The notes under the pieces were generated by a model. That model saw only the letters and a list, made by a program, of their open reading frames with translations, had not been told where the DNA came from and ran no database searches. Positions 9,201-18,500 of a stretch of DNA of 25,388 nt are shown piece by piece (the stretch's first letter is position 1; each line of letters begins with the position of its first letter). The position numbers and the translations under genes were made by a program. The stretch is from Saccoglossus kowalevskii (lineage: Eukaryota; Hemichordata; Enteropneusta; Harrimaniidae), in NCBI RefSeq assembly GCF_000003605.2, contig NW_003131853.1, positions 936,728-962,115 on the forward strand, given 5' to 3'.

Positions 9201-10214
9201 ACAAGATTATGAGATTCTAATATTTTTAATTATTACACACACTTTACACACAGATTTAGTCAGATTCAAACCATAAACCTTCTAACTGGGAATCATAGCC
9301 ATTGATACCCCACCTTCATCATCACTACATAGAATGGCCTGAATAATATTCGGTAGAATGAATCTGATCAGTCAAAAATTCAGAACAGGTTTTAAAGTGA
9401 GGATTGGGAGAATATTTGTTAATGATCAAAACCCAGGATTATACACAAATTATAAACAAAAACAAGTGTATGACAATCAACATGTTATAAAACTATAATC
9501 TAAAGCTGATCCAGTAACACAATATCCCCCCCCCCCTCAGATATGATACCAATGTTATTACATTCATGGCCCTCAGTAACTTGAGATTCTAAAACTTACT
9601 TACTCTTTGTAACAGGTTTCTCCTCTTCATTGGAATTCTCGCAGTAAATTTCACCAGCATTTTCAGTATGACTATAATTTTCACATTTCTCAGACTCAGT
9701 TTTATAAACATTTTTACTGTCACTGCAATTTTCATGGGTTTCAAACTCTGCACCATCAGCATTTTCAGTGTCACTGAAATTTTCATGGGTTTCAAACTCT
9801 GTTTCGTCAGTGTTTTCACTGTCACTGCAATTTTCATGGGTTTCAAACTCTGCGCCATCAGCATTTTCAGTATCACTGTAATTTTTATGGGTCTCAAACT
9901 CTGCGCCATCAGCATTTTCAGTGTCACTGAAATTTTCATGGGTCTCAGACTCTGAATCATCAAGATTTTCAGTGTCCCTGTATGTTCTATCATTCTCTAA
10001 CTCATCTACATAACCAGAGACATTTGTGATATTTTCCTCAGACTCACTGTCTGTGCTATATCTATCGTTACCATTATGGTAACCACTATGTAATTGGGAG
10101 TCCTCAGGTGATTCGCCTCTTTTCCGTTTTCTCTGTCTCGACACTTGTACACAAGGAGGTAGACCATTGTAAATGTATCCCTTAGTCTGGCACCAATCAT
10201 ATAATTCTCTATAT
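6240..10214 (-). CDS. Unrecognised acidic-repeat / lysine-rich protein (partial, 3' part)
   Basis: Two minus-strand exons. The first, 10214 down to 9600, follows acceptor TTTTGTATTACAG and encodes about 204 residues: YRELYDWCQTKGYIYNGLPP near its start, a basic cluster RQRKRKRG, an S/D/E-rich stretch, then about six copies of a 17-residue acidic repeat (consensus ETHENFSDTENADGAEF) at 9640-9960. Unspliced it would stop at TAA 9598-9596, but that stop lies inside two overlapping GTAAGT donors. The donor at 9599 leaves two bases (AA) that fit the single leading base of a second exon, 6519 to 6240, preceded by TTTATTTCTAG. That exon encodes 92 lysine-rich residues (KTKKKKK, KEKK, HSKKKK) and ends in TGA. 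The basic clusters suggest a nuclear protein (inference). No family is recognised, and no start codon or upstream exon was found between 10215 and 14300. The first exon is fairly secure; the join to the second is inferred from phase only. Confidence 0.5.
7077..7168. repeat. 13-bp tandem repeat, seven copies
   Basis: GTATCTCAGGCAT is repeated head to tail: one variant copy (CTCGGGCAT) followed by six essentially perfect copies. The homogeneity implies recent expansion and probable length polymorphism. It lies in the putative intron of gene 2. Confidence 0.9.
7842..7925 (-). repeat. tRNA-derived SINE head, reverse orientation
   Basis: On the minus strand it reads GGACTCATCAG, then AAGTTCAAATCCTACCT, matching the head of the SINE at 1816 (CAGACTCATGATC, AAGTTCAAATCCTACCTT). 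The tail block is not seen, so it is a truncated copy. Confidence 0.6.
8036..8085. repeat. AT-rich imperfect palindrome
   Basis: AGGTATGGTACAATTATATT is mirrored by the reverse complement of AATATAAACTGAACCATACCT, with the centre in ATTAATATTAAT. The outer 9-10 bases (AAGGTATGGT/ACCATACCTT) match exactly. Possibly a small fold-back element; no function is implied. Confidence 0.65.
8236..8260. repeat. CA microsatellite
   Basis: About eleven uninterrupted CA dinucleotides. Confidence 0.95.
8400..8695 (+). mobile_element. Copy of the hairpin-ended dispersed repeat
   Basis: Starts near TGGCTATCAGCCTGCCATTT, contains two rough internal units (TTGAATGAAATC..., then GAATTGGATCACAAAACAAA at about 8541), and ends with a degraded hairpin TTTTCAGAC-tat-GTCCGAACTGGGACTAA. 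The order of blocks and the last eight bases match the copy ending at 12100. Confidence 0.6.
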
Positions 10215-10424
10215 CTGTAATACAAAATAGAACATCACACACTGCTTTGTGAAATACAAACATTGAAATGGTGAACATTACATGTACACTAGGCTGGATC
10301 CACACAGTTCAGTGTACCGGTATGTAAGAAATATGAAGGTGTGGTTTTTCAAATTCCGGGTTCTGTCTGCTAATGCCAATGTTATGTAACAGCGATTGAC
10401 GGGAGCTTATTATCAACGACCTTT

Positions 10425-10770
10425 ATCAGAATCTGAGGCTGGGCTACGAAACGAATCTGAAGGTGGATTTGAATCTGGGACTGTAATATTGGCCGTGATC
10501 AAGAATGTGCATCCATGACTGAGATGTCGCGGCCAGGATGGAAATCTGAGGCAGGATGTGAATCCATGGCTTGGAAATAATCGATGGCTTGGTTGTGAGT
10601 CTGCAGCCAGGATGAGCATCTGAGACTGGGATCTGAATCCAAGATTGAGATGGGAATCGAAGGCTGGGATCTGAATCTAGGATATGAATCCAGGGCTAGG
10701 ATGAGGGTAGGATCTCAATCAAAGATTGTATGGGATATAAATCTGAGGCTGGATTCTGAATCTTGGGATT
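10425..10770. repeat. Degenerate minisatellite, GGCTGGGATCTGAATC type, array 1
   Basis: Many imperfect copies of a unit of roughly 20-26 bp around GGCTGGGATCTGAATC, for example AAGGCTGGGATCTGAATCTA near 10660. Open frames across it are by-products. A second array of the same unit lies at 13583-13820. Confidence 0.7.
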
Positions 10771-11227
10771 GTACATGTAGAAAAAAACAACCCCCAATTA
10801 GGTCTTAAATAGACAAAACATCCCCTGAAGCTGAAGTTGTTATAAAACAAGTCTGTTAGAGATGTGTAATTGTCACTTTGATGATATACAAAATACTGAG
10901 TTTTTACTGAGGGGAACAAAGTATTGGTAATACCGGGTATATTTATAAACTGGCAGCCATTCCAGTAACACAGCTGATAAAGGTAAAAACCAATTTTTTT
11001 TTTTTAATAAACTTCCAGTTATTTTTTATCAAAGTGCATGTAAACTACACCATCCCAGGTAGCTGCCTTCTCTACACAGATGATATTGTGATGCTTTCTG
11101 AAACAAAAGATGTGTCTTGAGAAACTATCAGAATACACCAATAACTGGAAATTGAATGTAAACATGTCAGATAAAACAAGTCATTGAAAATGACACAGTC
11201 CCTGTTAAGTTCTCTTTGTGCTCGTCA

Positions 11228-11250
11228 TATTAAAGCGAAGGGGTTGTCGC
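11228..11250 (+). repeat. Solo terminal-repeat-like sequence
   Basis: TTAAAGCGAAGGGGTTGTCG at about 11231 closely resembles the left end of the MITE at 13192 (TTAAAGCGAGGGAGTTGTCA). No matching right end or interior was identified, so it may be a truncated copy or a related family. Confidence 0.45.
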
Positions 11251-11348
11251 GAGAGTGTCCTTGAAACTTGAGTTCCAAGTGGCGTATACAACAGATTGTT
11301 TATTTACATCAAAACACGTGTTCCATTTAGTAGTAATATGGCCAAAAT

Positions 11349-12100
11349 AAAAACAGCCGTTATTCAGCTATCTTTGATCTGATTATGAAACACATTGATA
11401 TGTATGATGTATGTGCCAAATACGAATGAAAATGGTACATAAATTGTGGAAACATAGTAGTAAGCCAAAAAGTCAGATGGCTGTTAATCGGCCATCCTTG
11501 ACCAGATTTTGAAACAATTGTCATGGACATGCATCCTACATGTATAAAGTACATGTATGTGCCAAATTTGAATGAAACTGNNNNNNNNNNNNNNNNNNNN
11601 NNNNNNNNNNNNNNNNNNNNNNNNNNNNNNTCCTTGACCAGATTTTGAAACAAATTGTCATGGACATGCATCCTAACATGTATAAAGTACATGTATGTGC
11701 CAAATTTGAATGAAAACTGACAGAGCACGTCCAAGTTACCGCATAAAAAAACAAAAACAAGATGCCTGCCAGTCGACCATCTTTGATCCAATTGCGAAAT
11801 AAATCGTCATGGACATGTATCCTAACATGTATAATCTATGTACCAAGTTTGAATGACAACTGACAAAGCATGTCCAAAATACAACATTTAAAAAAAACAA
11901 GATAGCTGCCAGTCGGCCATTTTGAATCGAATTGCTAAACCACATCATGTGCATATGTGCCACATAAAGTACTAGGCACATGCAAAGAATGAACGGGATC
12001 GGTCCAAGGGATTCTGAGATATGACTCCGGACGGACGCACGGACACACGAAGACCGAATTATAAGTCCCCGTTTTCAGACTTCGTCTGAACGGGGACTAA
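11349..12100 (+). mobile_element. Hairpin-ended repeat with five internal tandem units (Helentron/HINE-like architecture)
   Basis: Five units of about 124-149 bp begin at matching points near 11371, 11495, 11631, 11780 and 11920 (TCTTTGATC/TCCTTGACC/TTTTGAATC, then GAAA, CATGGACATG, GTGCCAA.TTTGAATGA). After the last unit come GGTCCAAGGGATTCTGAGAT, ATGACTCCGGACGGACG and a strong hairpin, AGTCCCCGTTTTCAGAC (12064-12080) against GTCTGAACGGGGACT (12084-12098), then AA. Internal tandem units plus a 3' terminal hairpin is the layout described for non-autonomous Helitron/Helentron elements in bivalves and other invertebrates. That assignment is inference; the 5' end is not defined. Confidence 0.55.
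11581..11630. other. Assembly gap of exactly 50 N
   Basis: A run of exactly 50 Ns inside the tandem array, so probably a placeholder rather than a measured length. The units on either side are nearly identical (see findings). Any open frame crossing it is meaningless. Confidence 0.98.
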
Positions 12101-12131
12101 TTATAGTGTTCAATAAATCAAATAGACTTCC

Positions 12132-12370
12132 AACCTTTTCACCACCAGCTACACTTCTCACCCACATTTTTCTGCACTATTTTCTTATGTTCTTCAATAT
12201 TTCTGGAAATGAACCCTAATTTTGAAGCCAACAGACAAAATTTGCCTAAATTTTGAGTTTTTACTCAAAAAATATGGCTATTTTTGTTCCAATCTTCTGA
12301 AGGAAAGTGCAGACTATAAACGAGACTATTTTGAGAATTTGAAAAGAGGGAACTGGTAGTGAAAAGGTTA
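12132..12370. mobile_element. MITE with AACCTTTTCAC terminal inverted repeats
   Basis: AACCTTTTCACCACCAG (12132-12148) is mirrored by CTGGTAGTGAAAAGGTT (12353-12369), 16 of 17 bases. The element is 239 bp, AT-rich and non-coding. A diverged second copy lies in TBC1D32 intron 4 (18436-18646). The target duplication is not clear. Confidence 0.7.
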
Positions 12371-13191
12371 AACAATAACCTATTAATTTTTTAAGGGAAT
12401 GAAATTAATCAAATAATTTTTGGTTATCTTGGGATTGTATCGCGGTACTGCACCACAAAGGAAAGTTTATGGAAAGAATCATTACCTTAAAACGAAAAGG
12501 CCATAAAGCAATGACCTCAATCAAAAAAAGTTATATGATACATGTATATACCAAATGTAAAAATAACTACAATGTACTTCTTTTATCACTCATTGGTGAG
12601 CTGATTCAATATTAGTTTATAGGGAGATGAAAGTAATTATAAATCTGCTATCGAGGATGCACACCTAAGCTACCGCTGGTTATACTTTGTGTCTCAAATA
12701 ATACTCCAAAAATGGGCATTTATGAAGAACTCAGCAGATACCCATTAGATTTATTCATCAAGAGACAAATGAACAAATATTACAATTAACCATCTGTGGG
12801 TTTAGTAAGGTAAAAAACAAATGAAGTCTTTTTTGAAATTATTTTGGAAATAAATTCATGATATTGATGACAACAAGAATAACATCAGCAAAAAAATAAA
12901 CTAAGAACAGAGGTTTCAAAAAGTTATTCAGACTGGAAAAAAACCTGGTTGCATAAATTCAGAATCAGCAATCACTGTCTCAAAATTGAAAAGGGTAGAC
13001 ATACAAAACCTAAAATGCTGACTGACAAAAGAATTTGTGAGTTGTGTACTGTTATGGAAATTGAAGATTTTGTAGTGTCATGCAAAAAATACAAACAGCA
13101 AAGAAATTTACTTTTTGACAACACAGCAAAAGTAGTTAAAAATTTCACTGTTTTGACGAAACAAATTCTTCGCAATCAGATAGGAGATTTC

Positions 13192-13337
13192 TTAAAGCGA
13201 GGGAGTTGTCACCTGCGCATGAGTCAGATAGCTATAGGGTGTCACTGTTTACAAACAAGCATCTACCTATGAGTCTTTGCGCTTTTAGCATGTGTTGTTA
13301 TCGTCGCTTGGGCTTGGTGACGGCCCTCCCGCTTTAA
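13192..13337. mobile_element. 146-bp MITE flanked by TTAA, nested in the LINE relic
   Basis: The left end TTAAAGCGAGGGAGTTGTCACC spans 13192-13213; the right end is its imperfect reverse complement at 13316-13337 (17 of 22 matching). Both ends finish in TTAA, which may be the target duplication; TTAA targeting is known for piggyBac-type transposases, but these ends do not start with the usual CCC, so the superfamily is uncertain. LINE-like protein sequence lies on both sides (QIGDFL before, LAKYIDKCLV after), so it inserted into the LINE. Confidence 0.7.
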
Positions 13338-13582
13338 TATCATGTTAGCAAAGTACATAGACAAATGTTTAGTATGAGAGATGAACTTCCAATTTATTTT
13401 TCTGTTTCACACATAGAATACAATTTCTCTGTTAGTTTACGAGTCTGACTAGAAAAAGCCATGAGTATTCCAAACGATAGTACATCAATAATTTAGGTAG
13501 ATTAAGTGTACCCAGGACACAAGCACATAGAATTAACACATCAAGTAATGTTTGTATACATAGTATACAATGGGCCATTCAA

Positions 13583-13820
13583 AGGCTGGGATCTGAATCT
13601 ACAAAAAATAGGCCAAGTGGGATCTGAATCTGGGACCTGAATCCAAATGCAGGAATGTGAAAAAAGATGCTTTAGTCTGAATACAAGGCTGGGATGTAAA
13701 CATGAGACGAGGATATCAGAATCTGTGGTTGGGATCTTGATTCGAGGCTGGGATGTGAATCTGGATCCAGAGGATATGTGAATCAGTGACTTTAATTTGA
13801 ATCTGATCCCCGGGATCTGA
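13583..13820. repeat. Degenerate minisatellite, GGCTGGGATCTGAATC type, array 2
   Basis: Starts AAGGCTGGGATCTGAATCTA, the same 20 bases found near 10660 in array 1. Later units include GGGATCTGAATCTGGGACCT and GAGGCTGGGATGTGAATCTG. It is interrupted by diverged stretches. Confidence 0.7.
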
Positions 13821-14199
13821 TCACATTCCCGCTAAGATGAGAGCGGAAATACACAGTGCATGCATGTGCAGCCAACCACACTGTGAGACATCTATACACC
13901 TTATATAACTCCAACACAAAAAAATCACCAGAAGATTTGCTTACGCTTGTTTAAAAGTCATACATGTATCCATATTCAAGGTATGTCCAGATATTCCTGG
14001 TTTTTAAATGTTAAATCGCATCTGTTAGAGGTTTCACAAATCAAATTCTCCGCTTAGCATGAAGATGTCAATTAAATAAGGATACTTAACGTGCTGAGGT
14101 TTTTGTCAGTGATGGGAATGGCGAAACATTTTTTGTAGTTTTATGTTGTTTGACCAGTAATGTAGTTTGAAAAGACAATTTACGTATGACTCGATTCAC

Positions 14200-15509
14200 A
14201 TCGAACTTATCTGGACATCGTGAAACTATAGAACTCAAGACGAACTGTAGACGACGTTTTTACTTAAGCATAGGGAGTTCAGCAAAATCCAAGATGGCCG
14301 CTTTGTGTTGACAACAAAAAGTGTACTTGCAGCTTTAGCCAGAGGTTCGTTTGAGGATATTTATGCAATTAACAATAGTTTTTTTTAAGTAATCCATGCC
14401 TTTTGTGACAAGTGTCTTCTCAGATATAGTGAAATATGTCCCTTATTTACACCGTCGAAATTGTAGTGTAGAACACAGATGTAAAATCTTGATCATCAAG
14501 CCCGAGTGTAATGAACTCAAAGCTGGTCAATAATTGTCGTTTTGTTTTACATACTTGATTTCCGGCTTTGAGCTTGTGTCATTCATTCATTCTTCACAGT
14601 AGTACTGTGGCATATGTGCGTTTGTTTGAATTATTTGATGAGGTCATTCAGTAGAATCCTATTCCAGCCTCAACGTTTTTACCATGGTATTTTATAGTAC
14701 TGTATACTTTTCCCTGGGGTTGGAATTTATTCTCACTGAAGGGAAAATAAAATTCAGTGTAAAGTCTAAAGTATTGGTGCAGCATGTTAGCTAACTTTCT
14801 CAATATTCGCCAACCACTTTCGTTTTGACCTACAAGTCGAATATTGCCCTGGGCCTTTATTCTGTCACCATCAAATGCTAGTAATTTCTTAAAAACAAAA
14901 AAGTATTTTGAATAAGTTTATGAAGTTTTACAGAACTGAAAATCATGACAAATTTTGTTTGCTAACTTACTGCCCCAATAATTCTGAGACTTGGTGTAAC
15001 TCAAATTAAATTTTAGCTATTTTTCTGCTATTTATTTTCGCATTCATAAAGTATAAACGAACAGCATAATCAATAACATCTGCTATGATTCCAAGTTCTT
15101 ACTAAATAAAAGTAACTGATGTAATCGTTAAACTTTAGTTTGGTATATGAAATATATTAAATGGACAACATGCGTAGACTATATATAGAATACCAAAGAA
15201 TACTTTTTAATTAAGAAAGAATATGTGGCACAATATGCAATAACTATTTCAATATGCAAGACCCCTCGATCAGTGGTACGACTTGTTTTCAGTTCTTGTA
15301 TATCTCTGTGCCACTCACACTGGAAATCATATGATTAAAGTTTCATGAAAACACAAAGAACCCTCTTAAGGGTTTGAGCATGACAGTTTTTTTTTTTTCA
15401 TTTTTGTAGCCTTTTTCATAGTATGGTCATCAAATATAATGATTTATGATTTTTATAATGCATCACATATTATTCTGGAAATTCTGTAGTGATTTATTTT
15501 GTTCTACAG
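14200..15509 (+). promoter_or_regulatory. Probable TBC1D32 promoter and non-coding 5' region
   Basis: CpG dinucleotides are denser around 14180-14350 than nearby. CCAAGATGGCCGC at 14289-14301 resembles the YY1-type AAGATGGCGGC element often placed just downstream of transcription starts of TATA-less genes. No coding exon lies upstream of 15510, whose 3' splice acceptor (TTTTGTTCTACAG) implies at least one 5' non-coding exon within this span. Its donor is not determined; GGTTCGT at 14345 is a weak candidate. A 14-bp imperfect inverted repeat (CTCAAAGC/GCTTTGAG) lies around 14513-14570. The promoter position is inference. Confidence 0.4.
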
Positions 15510-18500
15510 GAATACATGTAGCTCTTCCACAATGGCTGATGAAGATTTACTACCAAGTGTTCGGCAACTGATCAGCAAGATAGAACCGACTATCAGATCA
15601 GCCAGTTCTGTTGATGAAGCAGAGGAAATGCTTCTGCATCTTGAAGAAACTGATGAGAATTTTCACAGGTAAATTTCTTTGATCTCATAAATCACTCTGA
15701 ATATCTGTATTACCCTGAAATGCTACAATATATCATGGGGGTTTGCCTCAGCAAACATGGCTCAAAATCATACATTTTGACTATTCAGAACCAATGCTAC
15801 ACATGTTGAATATAATGAAATTTTGATGCAATTAATTTTATTTTTGATTGGGTTCAACATGGCTGACTGTTGTCATTTCCTAATCCATATATTCAACATA
15901 TACATGTATGCCTGGACCGATCAAGTTCAACTTCACATCAGACATTATATCAGACAAGTGCTGCATTTTTGTCATCATCAAATCCAAAATGTCTGACTAA
16001 CAGGGACTATGTCATTAATAATTATGCAAAATAATGCTTAAAGCTACAAATTTACTTTTGGTCATTTTGGTTTCAAGACAGGTTACATGTACCGGTATAT
16101 CATTCAACCATACCATGGTTTACTTATGCACATATCATAATTGCTATATACATGTAACTGACTTTATGAAAAAATAATATACCGGGTAGTGTCAATAATT
16201 ATAATCTGTATATCTACACAAAACCAAAGGCTGGAAATGTGGCTGAGTTTATCTTTATGTGCCTTCATTCATGCATATAACTTTAATGTTGGCATTGCAG
16301 GTATGAGTTCATCAAATATTTACGTAATAAGATTGATACTGCATTGAGTTCTCTCATTGATGAGGAAATTGAAAAAAAGATGGTTGGAGGCCGAGGCAAA
16401 GGAAAGGAAGCAGAAAAGATACAAAGTGTGACGGAAGCTGTTGTTGAATCTCCTGTGTGAGTAAATGAAATACAGTTAATAGTTACAACACAGTTAAAAG
16501 CAATTCTACTTGTATATTACAGCTTTTTTGAATTACATTGTTCTGCCCAGCCCAAACTCAGTTAATAGGTTCTATCCTGTGTTGGAATTTAACTTTTGTC
16601 ACTTTTCACAAAATAAAATCTTCAAAAGAAAACATTTTTTAAGTTTAATCTGGACCTGCAGGCAATTGGAATTATATTCATTTGCTCAAAGGGCTAATGT
16701 TCAGCTTTTCTTGTTGCTTGTTTTCCTGGGAGACTGCGTTTCTTTCACATAAATAAATACTACCGGTAGTTCTTATCAGACGATATGCATTTGACTGGCC
16801 GTCTGTGTATGCATGTTTTCGTCCGTCCATCTGATGTCACTTCTCGAAGATATCTGAACTGATTTTGTTCAAAGACAAGTCATAATGGCACATGCATGCA
16901 CTTGATTTGTTTTTTTGTTCTTTCAACCAACTGGCATCTATTGTTGTTCCAAAAAACATTTTTTCTCTGAGGTACCCTTGTATGCCTTTTTTATTCAAAC
17001 TTTGTATTAATACCACCCATGGTGCATGACTGATACATGTCATTTTGTTTTGCAATTTTATTCATATTTTTCATAATAACCAATTTGATACATAATATAC
17101 CCGGTACTGGTATTCATTAACTCATCATTCATTGCTTAGATATGCTGAGTTAACACAGACCTTGAAACAAACAACCAAAGATGCCATTGATCGACTTTTG
17201 GAAACCTTTGAAGAAGATGTTGCCAAGGAACGCAAGATTCTTGAAGGAAGAGTTAGTCCTAAAAAGACAGGTTTTCCATTCAGTGATGATAGCTCATTTG
17301 ATTCTTCCTTTAACCAGGTTAGTCATTTCAGTTTATATGCACAGGGACTGATGGATTAATATATAATTAGTCCAAATAATTACAGGTAAACTGCAAATGG
17401 TCTGTCTGTGCATATTTTCGTGTGTGTGATCAATTCAAGCTTCCCACATACTAACATATTATATCATACTTAAACACATGCATTGTTTCATGATTCAATT
17501 CAAGATGGCTGAATTTTAGTGCTAAAATCATCAAAATCAAGCATTTTCTGTTCAGTTACAAAAACTCACAAATAAAATTGTCCCAGTTTGTTTCATGTCT
17601 GTCATATGAGTAGCAATCATAATAAATAGTAAAGACATGAATGTCTTGTATTGGCTACAACCAACAACAGTCATACTATGATTACATCTTGTACACTATC
17701 ATACTAACTACACCAAATTCAATTGACACATTTAAATAGGTCATTGCTTTCTTTCACAATTACAGTTGTTTCTTTCATAAATCAACCCTTTCCTTTTTTT
17801 TTTTTTGGATTGTCTTTGAAAAAATACCAACTGAGACTGTAATATTTCTTAACTTGTTTATCAAACATTAATGATTGTTTATTAACTGATTATCTGAAAG
17901 TTAAGCAGTTTATCTGAATCAACTGTTTTCATGTCTACGCCCAGCGTCAACACAGATTAGTTTTCTCATACTATCAATTTATACTTGGTACCTAACAACT
18001 CATGGTGTTCTATTTTTTTTAGGGTTCTAGATGTACATGTATATTAATATTCTTCACACCCACTATGTATAATGATGCTATTGTTTTCTTTGCATTGTAG
18101 GCTAATTTTTCTTTTCCAAATGCAGAAAAATTTCAAATGCTTGCAAATAATCTTGAGTCCTGCCAACCTCTTGAGGTAAGTAAACTTTCTTTCTTTGAAA
18201 CTGTCACTGGGCGTAATTTATATATATATAAAACAACAGCCTTGTTATGATTGTAACAAGAGAAACAAAAATATAATAGAAATTAAGAAAACTGAGTTTA
18301 GACGAGTCACCTTCTTTATTTTGTAAATTTTGTTTTGTTGGGATTATAAGCATGGTACAGACATTAATTTGCCAAGAAAAATGGAAACATAGTGTTCAAA
18401 ACATTTACAGAACACTACTACAACTGTTTCAAATTTATCCCTTTGAGTGCCAAAAATAGATTAACATTTTCTGTAATTTTCACTGAATTTAATCTTAATT

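Larger units (their letters stand above)
6520..9599 (-). other. Putative intron of gene 2
   Basis: It runs from donor GTAAGT (9599-9594) to acceptor TTTATTTCTAG (ending 6520). It is filled with repeats listed separately. At about 9235-9315 the minus strand shows a further B-box-like GGTTTGAATC (about 9262-9271), a possible tRNA-derived relic. A C11 run lies near 9526-9536. No other exon-like stretch with both splice sites was found, though small exons could be missed. Confidence 0.4.
11038..13400 (+). pseudogene. Broken LINE (non-LTR retrotransposon) reverse transcriptase remnant
   Basis: Three separated pieces, in the order expected of one element. At about 11049-11120, PGSCLLYTDDIVMLSE carries the reverse transcriptase catalytic YxDD motif (T replacing the usual A/V); a shifted frame continues with EKLSEYTNNWKLNVN. 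At about 12707-12789, GIYEELSRYPLDLFIKRQ resembles the post-RT segment of many LINE ORF2 proteins. At about 12883-13200, WLHKFRISNHCLKIEKGRH then KRICELC and a further Cys resemble the C-terminal cysteine region. Stops, frameshifts and insertions (11228-12370 and 13192-13337) interrupt it. It is non-functional. The clade is not assigned. Confidence 0.7.
10215..14200. other. Repeat-dense region between gene 2 exon and TBC1D32 promoter
   Basis: It contains two GGCTGGGATCTGAATC arrays, the LINE relic, the hairpin-ended repeat array with an N gap, and two MITEs, all listed separately. A search of the minus strand for the missing 5' exons of gene 2 gave no convincing candidate; the stretch 10230-10420 has no clean donor. 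Confidence 0.5.

Noticed and set aside
9589-9993. Alternative minus-strand frame and the plus-strand frame over the 51-bp repeat
   Set aside because: Shadows of the acidic repeat; only the frame used in gene 2 gives a hydrophilic product linked to a good acceptor.
11360-11981. Minus-strand frames through the tandem array and N gap
   Set aside because: Peptide repeats come from the 124-149 bp DNA units, and one frame runs through Ns.
12949-13272. Open frame of 107 codons as a stand-alone cysteine-containing gene
   Set aside because: It is the tail of the LINE relic, runs into the nested MITE, and the assigned first codon is TTG.
14200-14350. Bidirectional promoter shared by TBC1D32 and gene 2
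   Set aside because: Possible by layout, but no minus-strand first exon could be found between 10215 and 14300, so it is not claimed.
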